64,000 nt of DNA from assembly GCA_030248215.1 (NCBI GenBank), contig JASANG010004131.1, positions 124,001-188,000 of the forward strand, written 5' to 3'. Both the position numbers and the translations under genes were made by a program. Below the pieces are notes generated by a model. That model saw only the letters and a program-made list of their open reading frames with translations, had not been told where the DNA came from and did no database searches. Position 1 is the first letter of the stretch. Each line of letters begins with the position of its first letter. Positions 32,432-44,477 of the stretch are shown here, one piece after another. This stretch comes from Enoplolaimus lenunculus. Its lineage: Eukaryota; Nematoda; Enoplea; Enoplida; Thoracostomopsidae.

Positions 32432-32889
32432 ATTATTAATATATGCGTGTATATTGTTTGAAATTGAGAAGCAAATTTCATTTCAACCGAATTGTAGTAT
32501 TTATTTATATTCGCACAATAATTTATAAAAAATTGCTAATTTGTTTATTGAAAGTTACAGAGTTCTAAAAATATATTTATATGTAAACGCGAAGGAACAG
32601 AAAACGCCAGATTGCACGTGGAGCTTACCTGAGCCATTGTTATGGCATAACTGAACACAGAATCTGAATGCAAACAAAAGCTCAGAATTGCAACTTTTAT
32701 GAATCTCGAAAGAAAGCAAAGTCGTGCTACAACTATTTACTTGTATTGTCAATTAATATAGCACATATTACCAGTTGACGGTAGGGCTCATATATCGCCT
32801 AGAACGTTCCACGCTACGATAAAGATCGCCCCATTGTCCTGAGACAGCAATATACCAAGAGTGCAATCATATGCACTCCAGTTTACATA

Positions 32890-33334
32890 CTGTATTGACC
32901 CGAATAAGAGGTGCGCTGATATTTACTTGGCCTCTCCAGAGGGTACCCCCGTTGTTATTCGGTTACGGACTGTTATTTATTTTTAACCCATGCTCCGCCG
33001 CCCTTCGTTTCTGATATATATCCGGTACTGCAACTATCCGTTGAATTAAACGTATATTTGTCTTCTTTCAATAGTTTGAGCGATAATAAAAGGTTATACT
33101 TAGGAATGTACTTTCAAAATTTAAGTACGCTATTAAAGTTTCGAACTCAAATTATTTGGTCCTGGAGTCATTTATGTGCTACAATTAGGGTTAAATGACA
33201 TTTATGGATTCTAATTAGGGTTTAGGGACTCTATCCGCTTACGGACTCTTATTAGGGATACGGACTCCTATTGATTAGGACGCAAAATGTGGACCCCCTC
33301 TTATTACCCCCCCTTCTTATTCGGGTCAATACAG
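32890..33334. mobile_element. Pogo-like (Tc1/mariner) non-autonomous element
   Basis: Ends are CTGTATTGACCCGAATAAG and CTTATTCGGGTCAATACAG, each flanked by TA, the target of pogo/Tigger-type elements. The 445-base inside has no transposase frame and is made of CGGACTC and CTTATTAGGG words. A second, worn copy lies at 45376-45679. Confidence 0.72.
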
Positions 33335-33694
33335 TATGCACAGCCAAATATTTATATATTCATAAAAATATATATTTATATATAATATTCTGAGAATGAG
33401 GTGTAGTAGCGACAGTTTTTACTTCTCCCGGGGGAAAATGAGGGGCTGCAGCTGAATCAGCTCCTAGTCATTCCTGCTGCAACTTTTGGCTGGATTGAAT
33501 CGGGGGTCATATTTTCATGCGACAACGGGTAGGAGCATGAGATGTGAGGTTCTGCTTGTGTTTGCTTGTCAACAACAAAGCAAACTATTTTAAATAAAAA
33601 TACTAAAGTTCGAAGCAACTATCTGCCTTCGTGATAGCGGTTCTGTCTCATGCTTATGTTTAAAAAGATCCAGTTTTGTACTTATAATCTTCCA

Positions 33695-33824
33695 TCGGTC
33701 CAAATCTTCCCTCAGACCAAATCTTCTCTCGGTCCAAATCTTCCCTCGGACCCAATCTTCCCTCCGGCCAAATCTTCCCTCGATCAGAATATTCCCTCGG
33801 TCCAAGTCTTCCTTCGGTCCAAAG
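33695..33824. repeat. Minisatellite, 17-bp unit, about 7.6 copies
   Basis: The unit TCGGTCCAAATCTTCCC repeats head to tail with scattered changes. All seven full copies keep the 17-base length, so drift is by substitution only. Confidence 0.9.
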
Positions 33825-34262
33825 TATGGGAACCTATCGGAATTATGAGAAGATTTGGGCTACGATACTTGAAACTTATTGGAAATATGTGCTCGACAAA
33901 CAGACGCAAGGGCCTATCCGAGGCGGAACCTTAAATTTAATCTTCGCAACAAACCGCATTTAAAACCGTCGCAGAGTATACAAGTTTATGGAATGCAACC
34001 ATGTTATCACCAGCAAGCAATCTTGCAGTGCTTTTTTCCGCGACGACATATCTTTGCAATTTCAACGTTCGACCAATGCGCACATTCAGGCATTATTGGC
34101 AAAAGGTTGACGACCAACGTTTAAATTTTTGGAAATTACATTAAAAAAAGAATCAAAATGATTTTTGACAGGCAAAACACTTGAGGTGCGGTTTGTTGAG
34201 GTGCAAAATAGGCAAACCATGGGTGGCATATATAGGCAGTGAAATTTTGCGCGCAACAGTGT

Positions 34263-34325
34263 CCTAAGCCTACGAATCAATTTTGGCATAATCCTAAGCG
34301 TAATCCTAAGCATAAGCTTAAGCAT
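34263..34325. repeat. Degenerate TTAGGC-type run
   Basis: CCTAAGC-type units (CCTAAGCGTAATCCTAAGC) on the plus strand are the complement of TTAGGC/GCTTAGG seen elsewhere. The run is strongly decayed. Confidence 0.5.
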
Positions 34326-34586
34326 ATTACCGATGGCGACGGATTGTCGAGTCGATGAAATTTCGCAATACAAGCCGTCAGGCAACGAATTGTCGTGTTT
34401 CCACACGTATACTTCGGAGTTGCGTATTTCGTTGTATTCAAACGAATTAAAACCCTGGTGTCTAAAAATATAGGTACATATATTAACAAATCGGTGAAAA
34501 TTGTTAGTCATAGAAACGTACCATTTTTTGTTTTAAAAACTATAAAATGAAACAATGGGCAGGTAAAGTGGTTAAAGGAATTTTGC

Positions 34587-34680
34587 ACGGGTATACCCGC
34601 GGGTAAAGAAATAACATTTCCGCGGGTAACGCGCACCGCGGGTAAGAAAATCTTTACCCACGTACACCTCTGAGAGTGCA
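34587..34680. repeat. GGGTAACCCGCGGG-type hairpin repeat
   Basis: GGGTATACCCGCGGGTAAAG, CCGCGGGTAACGCGCACCGC and ATCTTTACCCACGTACACC form a set of inverted words around a GC-rich middle, like the end parts of a small transposon. No target duplication is seen. Confidence 0.4.
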
Positions 34681-34783
34681 GTGTCACCGTTTGGATTCGG
34701 TCATAGATGGTATTCGCACAGAATATATTATACTCAAAAGCTACAAAATCGGTTCGTTAGATGCTTAAAAACCAGGGTGCAGC

Positions 34784-35091
34784 CACAAGCGGATCCAGAG
34801 AAGGGGCGGGGGGTGGGGATTGGGGTGGCGCACGCCCTCCATCAGAAACTTTTTTGAGATATATATAATGGTAATTACTTTACAATTTTCCCCTCAGAAA
34901 AGCTTTTTGTAAAAAAATACAATTTTTCCCTCAAAATTTTTTCGTGATAAAATGGTAAAAGTACCTTACAATTTTTCGCCCTCAGAAAATTTTTTGGACA
35001 TAAAATGATAAGGTCCCAACCTTAAAATTTTTGCGTTTCATAACCTTTGCCAGCCCGCCGCATCCGTCAAAAATTTTTGGATCCGCCTCTG
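34784..35091. mobile_element. hAT-like element, family I, nested in a family B end
   Basis: Ends are CACAAGCGGATCCAG and TTGGATCCGCCTCTG. The flanks GGTGCAGC (34776-34783) and GGTGCAAC (35092-35099) are a one-mismatch 8-bp duplication. They are both part of the family B left end CAGGGTGCAAC, so this copy landed inside an older element. Inside are about five imperfect units around CCCTCAGAAAATTTTTT plus ATAAAATGGTAA. Confidence 0.78.
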
Positions 35092-35601
35092 GGTGCAACT
35101 TGAGGTGAAAAATACAGGAACCGAAGCAACTGAAATTTTTTCCATAAAACTTAAAATAACAATTTTCCACCAGCGATTTTATGAAAACATTAATATTTAC
35201 AAAAATAGTACTGTGTCTACCCATTTGACTTTTAGATGGTACATATTCGAATATACCAAAACATTTTTTTGATAAGGCATTTAAAATCGCTTCGCCGAGA
35301 GATGGTTGATTTATTATCAACAGATGCCGATTTGTTGTAAAATGTTGTAAAACGAATATATTTGAGTTTTTTGTCACTTGATAAACAAATTAATTTTTCA
35401 ATGTTTTTTGCGATAGTGTGGGTTGTTTCAAGCAAAATTGCTTCAGTGCTATCAAAAAAATTTTTTTCTGTCCGTACCCAGCCCAACATAATAAAAGGGA
35501 TCCAATAAAGGTTTTAGACAGCCGTTGCAGGCAGGGTGTAACCGGATATTCGTTTCTGGAAAGATTCGGTTTCTGTATGCGTTTCTGATTTCAGTTATAC
35601 A

Positions 35602-35812
35602 TTGTAAAAAATACTGAGTCAAATGGACTCTCTCCGAAATAGGCTCTACGGGACTACACAAACTGAGTCAACTTCGACTCCACCACAGTCAAACGTGCGA
35701 CTCAGTGAGTTGAATTTGACTCTGGCGGAGTCGAATTTGACTCAGTTTGTGTAGTCCCGTAGAGCCTATTTCGGAGAGAGTCAATTTGACTCACCATTTT
35801 TTGCAGTGCATA
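35602..35812. mobile_element. Palindromic (foldback) element, GAGTCAAATTTGACTC family
   Basis: The left CATTGTAAAAAAT and right ATTTTTTGCAGTG ends enclose arms with CTCTCTCCGAAATAGGCTCT, ACGGGACTACACAAACTGAG and their complements. The arms pair over about 85 bases with a short middle. It sits within a CAGGGTGTAACCGGATATTC-type element that starts at 35532. Confidence 0.78.
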
Positions 35813-37021
35813 AATAAATACTTGAAATTTTATGTTTATTTTACGCTCAAAATTAGTTATAAATAACGTATATGCCTGTTGCCCAATTATTGTTTGAAAT
35901 GAAAAAATACGAAATTCATCCAAAATCTTAAAAAAATTTAGGTGCACCCTTTTATAAATCCCGGTGAATATTTGCGTGCTTGAGAATTGTTTTGACAGAA
36001 AACTAAAACATTTTTGAAACTTTTACACTTCAATATCCGATTAACGTTTTCGTTTCCGTTATTCTTATCGCGAACATTTTCCATTTCCGTCTCCGATATT
36101 TTTATTTGGGCATAAATTACATCCAAACGTTTTATAGATTAATGTCAGTTTAGGGCTCAAATATTAAGTTTAATTTTATCGGTTGAAAAACTTTTTTGTT
36201 GCAAATAGTACTTGTTTGCTGTTCAATCTGAGCGACGAACCTAAATTGAATTCTTGGGTCTGTAAGCGTAATAGATACCTTATTGGTATACTTGAGGACT
36301 AACTACCAACTTCTTGTTTCCAAAAATATATGTTGAGTAAATATTTAGTCGCTGCAAGGACACGGTATCACAATTCCGGCACACTAATCTTGGTTCGATG
36401 ACAGATGCCGAAAGCACAGTAATAAGTCCGGCCCGTAACCAAGGGTGACTCAGTGCCCCAACTGTGACCCCACCCTTCGATAATTTCCAACCTTGCTTAT
36501 AAGTTATCGAAACGCCTTGTACGACCCTCTCAGAAAAAATGTTCAGCCTCCCTAGCAAGGTGAGACGCCTACGAATCTGGCATAAGTAAAACCCAAACTA
36601 TTGAATCACAAATCTCAATAGAAAATGCTTTCTTCTACGTATGAGTCCCGCGAGTGCCATAACAACAGAATCCTAAAACCAAATTATTTGGGTATCGTCA
36701 TTTGTGTGTTACTTAATCATATTTAATATCCTGTAAAAATGCCATCTTATTCCTCTTGAAACGAGATAATAAATTTGCTATTTTAATTTTATAAATAATT
36801 ACACGAAAATACCTGGAAGCCATTGTGTTGAGCTTGTACACGGCTTATGTGATGTATTAAGTTAAACCAAATATCTCTATCGCATCGTGGCGCTAACTTG
36901 GATAACAGGGTTTCACTGAGTAAAGTTAGCCATACTTAAGTTTTTTGAACATTGTTTGCTTTGAAGTTTATTGCATTCCGCAAAGAATGAAGTTTCGACT
37001 GACGGGTTCAAAAAACAGCTT

Positions 37022-37162
37022 AGGATTGCGCTATACTTCACTTTGCCGGACGCTGACGCGCGCCGCTATGCGTTTGTAATAAAAATAAATATACACAAAT
37101 AGTATTTGATGGCGTAAAGCGGCGTCCGGCGGCACGCGGCGAGTATACCGCAACGCTTAAGC
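37022..37162. mobile_element. Family M GC-rich short element
   Basis: TTGCGCTATACTTCACTTTG faces GCGAGTATACCGCAACG, with GCCGGACGC and GCGTCCGGC arms inside. Related to 17312-17380 and 37633-37776. Confidence 0.6.
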
Positions 37163-37632
37163 CAACGATTTCTAAACTTCAACTACCGCTTACACTGATC
37201 CCTAAATACTGCGAGAACAACTAAAACTTAATATAAGATTTGTTTTGAGCGAAATTATTGCTGCATTCAAGCATAAATAGAAAGTTATTAGCTAAATATA
37301 GCACATTTGGTGATTTCTTCATTCGGTCCATCAGAGTACGCGCAACGTTTCAGCATGCCATACACCCCAAAACACTAGATTGTTGCTGACGCGTTGTATA
37401 CTTTGAAAGATGTCGGGACGACAGTAATATTTCCGCCATACACCTGACAAAGTACAAAATTAGCCAGCATATCATGACGTTACAATAGCCCGTCTTCACG
37501 TTTAATCAGCTTACTCAAACAATAAGCTTTTCTTTTTCGTTGAAGTATATTCAGTCTTCACCCGCATCTTATTCGCCAAAATCCAAGCCAATAGCAGATT
37601 GTGATGTTTCCAACTCTTTCTAATAGTCTTAA

Positions 37633-37776
37633 AGGGGTACAATATACTCGCCGCGCAGCGCATCAGGGTAAAATTTTTGTATTAAAAATTGCCGCGTGCC
37701 GCCGAACGCCATCGAATAAGTTTCAGAGCGGCGTACGGAGCCGACCGGCGCACAGTGACGTATAACGCAACCCTAA
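37633..37776. mobile_element. Family M GC-rich short element, second nearby copy
   Basis: The left end is AGGGGTACAATATACTCGCC and the right end ACGTATAACGCAACCCT. The inside has GCCGCGTGCCGCCGAACGCC. It lies 470 bases from its relative at 37022-37162. Confidence 0.55.
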
Positions 37777-37794
37777 ACCCCCTTTATCCATGCC

Positions 37795-37947
37795 CGTAGC
37801 CAGCTCACCTTGCTAGGGGGGCTAATCAGGAGGGGTATTCAAGCATATTCAATGAGTTACAAGCCATGTTGAATATTTTCTAGGGGGGGGCAAAAATTTT
37901 TCAAGGGAGGCTGAACCTTCCTGCCCCCCTCCCTTGGCTACGTGACC
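37795..37947. mobile_element. G-run element, family J
   Basis: CCGTAGCCAGCTCACCTTGC at the left faces CCCTTGGCTACGTG at the right. Inside are runs of G (CTAGGGGGGGG) and C. The related 41040-41195 has GCCAGCTCACCTTGCTTGTG and GCGCCCCTTTGCTACGGG in the same order. Confidence 0.5.
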
Positions 37948-38229
37948 GCTTTCATCCGAAAATTATCCAACATTAAACCGGTAGTCTTTGTTTCCGGTTC
38001 ATACGCAGTCATTCTTCTCGTCCAAAGCTAATCCAATCGCTAAATTCGGCTGTTTTCATCTTTTCACTTTATTCCTCATTACGCCGCCATTCATTGCGTT
38101 GCCGTGCGCACATGTAAAAAATCAATTTGCCGAGTTTTACAATCAAGGTTCAAGTTTGGTCGTTAATACAAAATTACACAGAGAATCAATTAAACTTTCG
38201 TACAAAACCAAAAGTTGTGATTCGTTGAG

Positions 38230-38625
38230 CTCTGAATCTGTAAGGTGCATCAAGAGATCGACCAGCTCCATCCACGTTCCACCTCCCAGACGCAACAGCT
38301 ATCGCCGACAGCCACGATCTGACTTGCACTATGCTTTGTGCCTGAAAAGCAGGGCTCAACAGCCATCCACTTAGAACCTGGTGTGGCACGCAGTCACCAC
38401 GGTACACCATTCTGTCAACGTAGAAAGTCGCCGTCATCGGAGACTATCGGGTCGAATTCCACCACGACCACGCAGCTGTGTCCATCCCACCAACATAGAT
38501 TTGAAAGCAACAGCAATCTGGTGTTGTGCCGGTGGCGATGAATTATTGACCCAGTAGGATTGAACCTGAACATCCCGCTTGCAAGGCAGACATGCTATCC
38601 ACTACACCATTGACTCGTGATACCA
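38230..38625 (-). repeat. Candidate tRNA-derived SINE (Ala-like head)
   Basis: On the minus strand, from 38625 down, there is a box A (TGTAGTGGATAGCA), an Ala-type anticodon loop CTTGCAA with a pairing stem TCTGC/GCGGG, and a box B (GGTTCAATCC). The acceptor stem does not pair. A GC-richer tail of some 300 bases follows, unlike the AT-rich surroundings, as expected of a SINE body. Only one copy is visible, so the call is tentative. Confidence 0.38.
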
Positions 38626-38888
38626 GGAGACCAATTGGATCACATATTGCACATACATCCAAGATAACCACAACGCAAGCCCAACTCCAAGTATGCCGCA
38701 TTAATACCACATGAAGCATGCATGACGTATTGCAAACTTCTGACCCAATACTTAACTGGTAATCGTAGTTACACTTATGTGCTGTGCAATTTTCCTAAAA
38801 CGCTGGAATTTTACACGTTTTCGCAAAGTGTATGGCGTATCAGAGAACGCATTTCGTTAACCTATGCTTTTACCTTACAGGATTATAG

Positions 38889-39359
38889 CAGGGTGCGACC
38901 GGATCGCAAAAAAGCGGATACCGGATCCGGATAGTGATATTTTTACCGGAACCGGATGTTAACCGGATAGCGTTTTTTAAAATAAATCAATTTTTAGCAC
39001 GTTAATGCGTCAGTAAATATTAATTTATCTTTACTAAACTAAATATTGCGTTTATATAAGGAGCGTGTCCCAATACTTGAAAATAATTGTGTGAATCTGC
39101 AAATAATTGGTTTGTTTCGATAATAAAATCCGAATCGCTGTCTTAGCCATATGCAAAAAATACTGCTTTAAACCAATACTGTATACCTACATGTAATGGG
39201 ACTGACAACATAACATCTGACAACATAATTTGCAATAATTTGAGATTTACGAAATCATCACCGAAATCCGGTATGCGGTAGGTTTATACCGGATACCGGA
39301 ATCGGATGCGGGTTTTTTGCCGGATAGTAAACAGGAGCCGGATATCCGGTCGCGCCCTG
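38889..39359. mobile_element. Non-autonomous hAT-like element, family C, TSD GATTATAG
   Basis: Ends CAGGGTGCGACCGGAT and ATCCGGTCGCGCCCTG, flanked by GATTATAG at 38881-38888 and 39360-39367. The inside is made of CCGGATACCGGAT words near both ends and AT-rich sequence in the middle. Confidence 0.88.
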
Positions 39360-41039
39360 GATTATAGTGTCAGTAAAATTCATATATACACTAAATCTTC
39401 TGTATAACGGACTGTTAACACACTCGCTACCAAAAAATACTTTTACATTGAGGTTATATACATCCAACTTACTGGAAACTAATTCCTACCTAAACGCAAA
39501 TGCGGTGTTGTCAATTCTCAACTTGTCTTGATTATATCTAGAGTGAATAACGACAAGTGTGCAACTCTTGAGGTTCCGCATGGTACAAAATGTACCGCCG
39601 GGCGTTGCGGTTTTGGCCGACCGCCATCCTTGTTTAGAGGGCGTTCGCTATCACATGAATACTTCTAAATTAACCTATAAAGGGAGCATGTTTGATGCAG
39701 TATACATAAAGTGCCATGGCTCGCACCGGTTGTTCCCCCCTCTAAACAAAGGGGAGGGGTAGGGCAAAATCGAAACACGTGCCGGGTACATTATTTTCTA
39801 CACAGCAATGTCTCCAGCCAGGGGCGTACCGAGAGCGAGAGGGGAATGGCGAGGGGAGGGGGCGGCCCCCCTTCAAATTGGAATCAGTTCGTGTACCATA
39901 ATTTACATTAGATACAACGCGAGGTTGTTAATTATTCAATTATCAAAAAATTTTGCCTTTGGCACTGTTCAAAGGAAAACTTCATCGTCTAATTTCCTAA
40001 CCAAATCAAGCCAAAGCTAAAGATAATAAAATTGTACAAAGCTTCACAGTTACACAATTGGTTGCCGAGGGCTTCTGGTTTGGTGATTTAGACCAATAGG
40101 TTCATGAATACAGAAACATTTTGAGACTCTTACAGAGTGATTCAATACTGAAACAATGTATTGCTTCTCGCTCGCTTCCCTCGCGAATTTATCAAAATTC
40201 ACCCTAATTCCTGGTTACGAGATTTGCTACACTCTGGTTAAACTCAAAGACAAAAGCGCGCCAACAAAGACCCTACACTGAACTTGTGTATACAAACACT
40301 AGAGTTAAACTTATTAATAGTATCTAGGTTTTCGCTCGCTTCGTTCGCGATATTTTCTTCAAATCGTGTTTACGTAACGAACAATTTGCTTCCGCCAAGC
40401 TACCCAGCTCGCTAACAATTTCGGGGACCCAAAAGGAAACTCTGAAATTGGTCTCGGAGCCGACTAGGAAAGCGTGACCAATCTCTCACATATCACGCCA
40501 AAAATTTAGATGGATCACTGTTAAAGGGTTCCAATTTCAATTTCGGTGGAAACCTAAGGCACGATCGTGGCAGGATGCGGCACCCCCAATCCAAATTTCT
40601 CGGTATGCCGCTGTCTCCGGCTGCATACTCGTGTTAAATAGCTATTATCCGCTCTCGATTATACAAATTACAAATGTAACAATCAAAATTGGTGTAAAAA
40701 ATGTAAAATTAATCATTTTACTGTTTACAAATCGTTTTGTATATTTTTACTTTCAATGAGAAAGACTGTTCCAGAAGGACGTTTCCAAAAGAAACTTTCT
40801 AGACAATTGAAAAACAATTTTCACATATGCACTATGTGTACACCGCACAAACACAGCGAGGATCATATATGTATATACAGCTCATGTTAATAATACGTGG
40901 GAAAATGAATAAAAAACAACAAAGTGTGACGATTTATGACATCATTTTTATCGTTGAAAAACGTTTGTAAACAATACTGTCGATGGGAATATTGTTGCAA
41001 TACTGTATCAAATCGACACAAATCACGTGTACGCGTGGC

Positions 41040-41195
41040 GCGTGGCCAGCTCACCTTGCTTGTGGGGGGTGGGTTAACATACAAGGGTTTTTGTTGACTT
41101 ACAAGCAAGATTGAAAAATTCTCTAGGGAGGCCAAAATTTTCCCAGGGGGGGGGTTGAGCCCACCCTGGCGCCCCTTTGCTACGGGCCCGTGTAC
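41040..41195. mobile_element. G-run element, family J, second copy
   Basis: GTGGCCAGCTCACCTTGC, a GGGGGGTGGG run, CTCTAGGGAGGCCAAAATTT and GCTACGGGCCCGTG follow the order seen at 37795-37947. Confidence 0.5.
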
Positions 41196-41520
41196 GCACT
41201 AAGTAAAGTGATAAAAAAGGATCAATCTTTGATTGGTTTTGCTCAGTAGCGTACCAAGAAGTATATATAAAAGGGAGACACTTGGTTGTATGTTGTCCCT
41301 TGAAATTTCTGGATAAACAAACGAATTGTAGGCTGTCGAATTGGTTGGATCATGGAGATTTAGGAAATTTGTTATAGCTACATTAAAGGCTGTACTCGCC
41401 TAAAATAAAGATCCTGCTTGCGCCCGTAAGCGTATCCAAAAACGGCCCATGTTACATTACGGGGCGTCTAGGGTTCTGGTGGGTCCATAAAAGAGTAGGT
41501 TTAGATTCTAGATTGTATTT

Positions 41521-41610
41521 TTTGCTTAGGCTTAGGCTTAGGAACACATTTTTGCGACGCTTTGGCTTAGGGAATACGCTTAATCTACTGTTACGCCCCT
41601 TAATGTAACA
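41521..41610. repeat. TTAGGC run with shared downstream module
   Basis: Three TTAGGC units (41525-41542), then GGAATACGCTTAATCTACTG and AACATTG. See 30612-30720 for the matching module. Confidence 0.6.
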
Positions 41611-41874
41611 TTGTCCCAAAAAGCTGTAAAGGGGTGATGTACTTGATTAAAAGATATATTTAAGTAAAAACAAAATAATGATGCCATTGAAAATTTTTGC
41701 CTGTCAGAAACTCACAACCAGCGACGTGGTCGAAGTCGGACCATAGTGAAACTTAAAGCGGTGCTACAAACTGACTTTGTAGAACAATTTAAAATTGATG
41801 ATTTTAAAGTTTAACAAAATAAAATGTAACTTGTGAATTTGGAAGAGACACAGCAAATGTAGTTGTTGTTCCTT

Positions 41875-42315
41875 GTGGAAAATTAATTTTCAATGTTCGC
41901 CAGTCGGCGCTTGCTGAAAACGGTCGGACTTGGAAAATGTTTGCATATTTGATCTCATGCAAACGTCTAACCTTTTCATGTTGAAATTCAAATTTGCAGA
42001 TATTTGCTATTTTTCAATCCCAAGGTCCATCCTCGATGGGACCAAAAAATTTTTTGCCAAAAAGTCAGACAGGTTACATATCGTTCGGTACGACTCAGCT
42101 ATACAGGCTATGTCGTATAATATATAACATTGCCAAACTGTTTCTCAAAAACTTTTTCAGTCAAACAGGTACAGTGGAAAACAGCGAATTTGTATGAAAA
42201 TTGGAATTTCAATACGGAATGATTCGAGGAGGTCATCATGAGAATCTCAAATATTTTAGAATTTTTCGCTCAAATTCGACCATTTGGGGGCAAACGTCGG
42301 CTAGCGGGCAGTTAA
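41875..42315. repeat. Family L fragment, reverse sense
   Basis: It contains CATCCTCGATGGGACC, a TTGCATATTT word and a GGGCAAACGTCGGCTAGCGG end that complements the CCGGCGTTTGCCC word of the copy at 29335. It is heavily decayed. Confidence 0.45.
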
Positions 42316-42904
42316 CGGAAAAGAGTCAGAAATCGTTGCACCAATTGATCTGTTTATAAACACCCTGTTGTAATGTTGTTGACAATAAATTTAAAACTGC
42401 ATGTTTTAGCAGTCGTAAAATTGTTTAAGAATATTCACGAAAAGATATATAATGCGTAGAAATTTATATTTTGTTTCAACTCAAATACAGCGTCCAACCG
42501 AAGCGGACATTTTGATCAAAACTGGGCTGAGTTTTCGTTTGCCAATTTAAGTTTCGAAATCTGCTTCGAAACACGAATTGTACGCTAGGGCGATTTCGGT
42601 GGGGCGAGACAATGTGAAGAAAGCCATATTTATTACAGAAAACACAAACGTACTCTCTAAAAACTTAAACTTAAATTATAGCTTAACTAAGCTTGAGTAT
42701 TAGTTAAAGTAATACTCAAATGGCTGAACAGACTGACTAAACTAGTAAACTTATTTGCGGTTTAAGTAACAAATTCAACTCAGAAGATAAAAACATTAGC
42801 TGAGAAAAATTAATCGAATACGACACAATACAATATATGGCGTAGCGGCATGCAAACCAAAACTCTGGCTATGTATTCCAATGACCAGAAAGTTCAATAT
42901 CAGG

Positions 42905-43250
42905 GGCGGTCACAATTTGGGGGAGAGTAGCCGAGACGCCCCCTTCCAGAAATTTTTCACAGTAAAATTTTAAAAAAATATATAGATGCTAACTTGAAAA
43001 AAACATCAACTTTTATGAGCGACTTTGTAAAATCTAAAAGCATCAGCACCGGAGCAGACAGCGGCAGAGGCTTCCACCAAACTTCAGGGTGGGAGCCGCC
43101 AAACTTGCGAACGAAGCGAGCGAGGCGCCAGACGTATTTTAAAACCTTGGCGGTTTTCGTTTCAACCGGTTAGAGTGGGAGCCCCTTTAGTAGGGGTGGG
43201 GGTCCCCAAATGGGGGTGAGCGTGGCTGCTCCGGCCCTGAAAAGCACGCC
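42905..43250. mobile_element. GC-rich element with CAGGG ends, family K
   Basis: Starts CAGGGGCGGTCACAATTTGG and ends GCTGCTCCGGCCCTG. Inside are GGAGCAGACAGCGGCAGAGG and a Ser/Ala-like GCGAACGAAGCGAGCGAGG run. Relatives lie at about 46300-46440 and 46710-46850 (GAGCAGACA, AACTCGCGAGCGA, AAACCGGCGG). No matching 8-bp flanks were found. Confidence 0.45.
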
Positions 43251-44081
43251 GTATCCGCTCCGAAGAAAAATCCTCGAACCGCCGGATTTTAATATAACCA
43301 AATATTTAAAACCTCAAAGTTTTGACAATGACCAGTTGCAATTTACTATTAATTGCTAAAAACTTTTGAAAACGCAGTTAAACGAATGCTGCAAAATATG
43401 TTTCTACCATTTATACACACTAAACACAACTGTATACCTTATAAAAGGAAACGATGACTAATAAAGTACTCAGAAAATTGAATTTTTGAGAAAACGGTGA
43501 ATGACTCATATACAACAAATATCAACCGATTGAGTTCTGGGATACAGAACCCTGAAACCTTGAATCTGGAACCAGGGGACCCGGATATTTTTTGCACCGT
43601 AATTTTTTAATTGTGTCGAAATCTTTTTTCAGCTACGATGGACGAAGATGGAAGTAAAGAGGCGCTGTGCCGCCGCCCCCCCTACCTAACTTGCCTCTTG
43701 TACGACTATATTGACAAATTTTTATTTGATGCTCTATGATGTCATTATGACGTCACTTTATTGCATCAGCTGTTTTACAATGGATGATGCTATTCGAAAT
43801 GTCGAATAGCGGCATGATGAATCCCAAAGTTCCGGTACAAGTAGTGGGGGGGGGGTGGGTCGTAATATAAAATAAAAAAAAATCCTCGCGAGCTTATACC
43901 AAGCGAGAAGTAAACTTCGTTTTGAATTTCATTATGTATTAATAAGTTTAACGTTTTGTGTGTCAGACAAAACTGTAAATAGTCTGTTTAATGCATTTCT
44001 CTCAATATGTTGCTTTTGCGGCAATTCTGCTAGATCCACGTTGGATTTTTGGAAATGCAGTTGACATCTAAGCAGCGCAAC

Positions 44082-44388
44082 CCCCAGCGGATCCAGAAAC
44101 GGGGGCAGCAACGGGCGTACGCCCACCCCCATTTTTTGTGATAAAATGGTAAAGTCCCTAGTCTACAATTTTTCCCTTAGAAACTTATTTGTAAAAAAGA
44201 TAAGGTCCCTTAAATCTTTCCATCAGAATTTTTTTGCGATAAAATTATAAGGTCCCTGCTTTATTGGTTTTCCACCTCAGAAAATTTTTTGATGACAAAA
44301 TGATAAGGTCCCTACTTTACAATTTTTGCGTTCCACAACACTTGCCACCCTGCCTCGTCGACGTGAAAAATTCCTGGATCTGCCGCTG
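44082..44388. mobile_element. hAT-like element, family I, TSD AGCGCAAC
   Basis: Ends CCCCAGCGGATCCAG and CTGGATCTGCCGCTG, flanked by AGCGCAAC at 44074-44081 and 44389-44396. The 307-base inside is a row of four to five units of about 55 bases, each with AAATTTTTT..GATAAAAT and AAGGTCCCT. Confidence 0.82.
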
Positions 44389-44477
44389 AGCGCAACATGC
44401 GAAAGTTTAAGCGTACAAAAACTATATCTGAATCTTATACACTTTCCCTGCCATAACATTATCGCCTTATGTTATGC

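Noticed and set aside
37988-38374. 128-codon plus-strand ORF
   Set aside because: It overlaps the tRNA-headed SINE candidate in reverse, has no family pattern and has mixed composition across a repeat border.
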